This document shows, piece by piece, positions 63,024-64,000 of a DNA stretch of 64,000 bases (the stretch's first letter is position 1; each line of letters opens with the position of its first letter). Both the position numbers and the translations under genes were made by a program. Source of the DNA: Bog-532 sp963732345 (lineage in GTDB: Bacteria > Actinomycetota > Actinomycetes > Streptosporangiales > Streptosporangiaceae); assembly GCA_963732345.1 (NCBI GenBank), contig CAVSZI010000009.1, positions 310,001 through 374,000 on the forward strand. Direction: 5' to 3'. A model generated the notes under the pieces. It saw only the letters and a program-made list of their open reading frames with translations, had not been told where the DNA came from and made no database searches.

Positions 63024-63671
63024 GTGACCGAGAAAGACGAGGATCGAACCGCGCTGGAAGATACGCCGGCGCACCCGGCGGGGGAACCTGGCCCGGCGGG
63101 GGAACCTGGCCCGGCGGAGGAATCCCCGCCGCCAGCGGCCGGCGACGCCCTGGCGGTCCTGGGCGAACTGGCCGGCCGCTTCGACAAGGTAGAGGGGCAG
63201 CTGTCGGAGTTCCACCGGCGCTCGGCGCATCGCGAATCGCTCATCGACCGGCTGCACGAGGAGAACCAGCGGCTCCGCGGCGGAATCGGGCGGGTCGTCC
63301 TGGAGCCCGTGGTCGCGGACCTGATCCGACTGTATGACCAGCTCAGCCGGGAGGCACGCCGACTCGGCGGACAGGATGAGCGGCTGCTGTCGTCGTTCAC
63401 CGAGGACGTCGCGCAGATCCTGGACCGCTGCGGATACGAGGTCTTCTCCGCCGAACCCGGCGATCCCTTTCTGCGCGAGCGGCACCGCCCGCTGGCCGTG
63501 GTGCCCTGCGACGACGAATCCGGGCACAACACGGTGGCCGAGGTGGTCGCGACCGGGTTCGTCGAGCGCGACACTGGCCGGGTCAGGCGCCCGCTGCACG
63601 CCCGTTTTTACCAGTACTCCCCCGGAAGCGGCGAGACCGGGCAGGCCCCCGGCGAAACGCACTCACAGTGA
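63024..63671 (+). CDS. grpE: GrpE-family nucleotide exchange factor
   Basis: 215 residues from the GTG at 63024 (an upstream ATG at 62985 is possible). A Pro/Glu-rich N-terminus, a coiled coil (LAVLGELAGRFDKVEGQLSE, ESLIDRLHEENQRLRGGIG) and a C-terminal beta domain (AVVPCDDESGHNTVAEVVAT GFVERDTGRV). It exchanges ADP on Hsp70. It is divergent in sequence from classical GrpE and precedes the hsp70 gene, the reverse of the usual dnaK-grpE-dnaJ order, suggesting a second chaperone pair. Confidence 0.8.
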   Translation: MTEKDEDRTALEDTPAHPAGEPGPAGEPGPAEESPPPAAGDALAVLGELAGRFDKVEGQLSEFHRRSAHRESLIDRLHEENQRLRGGIGRVVLEPVVADLIRLYDQLSREARRLGGQDERLLSSFTEDVAQILDRCGYEVFSAEPGDPFLRERHRPLAVVPCDDESGHNTVAEVVATGFVERDTGRVRRPLHARFYQYSPGSGETGQAPGETHSQ

Positions 63672-63677
63672 GGCGAC

Positions 63678-64000
63678 ATGGCTACCTACGGAATTGACCT
63701 GGGCACCACCTACTCCTGCATCGCGTACGTGGACGAGACCGGACGGCCGGTCGTCCTGAAGAGCGCGGTGGGAGAGGACACCACGCCGTCCGTGGTGTAC
63801 TTCGAGTCGCCCGAGAACGTGGTCGTCGGCCAGCAGGCCAGGGATTCCGCCCTGCTCGCCCCGCACCTGGTCGTGGAGCTGATCAAGCGGCAGATGGGAC
63901 AGGACGTCCACTACGCGTTCCACGGGCAGGACCACACACCCGAGTCGATCTCCGCGCTGATCCTGCGTGAGCTGGCCCGGGCCGCCCGCGAACAGACCGG
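63678..64000 (+). CDS. Hsp70/DnaK-family chaperone, 3' end beyond window
   Basis: The first 107 codons are in the window. MATYGIDLGTTYSCIAYVDE is the ATPase phosphate-1 motif; GEDTTPSVVYFESPENVVVG, LVVELIKRQMG and HGQDHTPESISALILRELAR follow in register with DnaK. It starts six bp after grpE with GAGGCGAC ahead, so the two form an operon. The substrate domain is not visible. Confidence 0.88.
   Translation, partial: MATYGIDLGTTYSCIAYVDETGRPVVLKSAVGEDTTPSVVYFESPENVVVGQQARDSALLAPHLVVELIKRQMGQDVHYAFHGQDHTPESISALILRELARAAREQT

Overview
The window is high-GC DNA (roughly 70% G+C by eye) from an actinobacterium. The family markers are a WhiB regulator, a WXG100-like type VII secretion protein, a class F sortase with a sortable surface protein, an ECF42 sigma factor paired with a DGPF/YCII protein, a DUF3516 helicase, a DUF664 protein, dodecin and a GAF-ANTAR regulator. 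Order and genus cannot be fixed from sequence alone; a Streptosporangiales-like soil actinomycete is only a guess. No rRNA, tRNA or CRISPR array was recognised.

Layout. 1-1.9 kb: a 5'-truncated TnpB abuts an N-terminally truncated acetolactate-synthase-like gene. 1.9-11 kb: chromosomal genes (M20 peptidase, DUF3516 helicase, penicillin-binding lipoprotein, UbiB-family kinase, zinc alcohol dehydrogenase) with one sugar-transporter remnant. 11.3-14.9 kb: a tightly overlapped three-gene operon, consisting of a receiver fused to a TrxR-like flavoprotein, a cyclic-nucleotide-binding histidine kinase and a UBP-type zinc finger protein. 15-21 kb: membrane protein with a heptapeptide tail, rhodanese, papain-like protein, sortase with surface substrate, serine hydrolase. 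21-27 kb: accessory and mobile DNA (TspO with lost stop, WXG100 protein with a cut-off partner, Phd/YefM antitoxin divergent to a frameshifted TnpB, two ISKra4 transposase tails flanking a lipoprotein gene, hairpin cluster). 27-38 kb: amidohydrolase, serine hydrolase, ECF42/DGPF pair, DEAD-box helicase, DUF664, Nudix, sedolisin pseudogene, GAF-ANTAR, flavoprotein. 38.7-39.6 kb: an EndoU-type toxin with a probable immunity gene. 40-50 kb: lipid and methionine gene remnants, CAP-domain protein, cold-shock protein, Gfo/Idh/MocA oxidoreductase, photolyase, phospholipase C with a decayed duplicate, haloperoxidase remnant. 50-54 kb: LacI regulator beside stubs of iolC and hyi (a lost inositol/glyoxylate-type catabolic locus), a NarL-type two-component system, dodecin. 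54-62.6 kb: large atypical subtilase, YihY protein, ROK regulator, MerR-DICT and WhiB regulators. 63-64 kb: a grpE-dnaK pair running off the end.

Two features run through the whole window. First, there is a high load of gene remnants and single-base frameshifts (sortase, TnpB, DEAD-box helicase, sedolisin, MetE-like, subtilase, ROK), which means either real decay or uncorrected assembly indels. Second, several genes carry tandem repeats at or across their 3' ends (TPP enzyme, histidine kinase, membrane protein, serine hydrolase). The most system-like loci are the redox/cyclic-nucleotide/zinc-finger operon (11.3-14.9 kb), the Phd-TnpB divergent pair (22.7-24.2 kb) and the orphan EndoU toxin-immunity cassette (38.7-39.6 kb).
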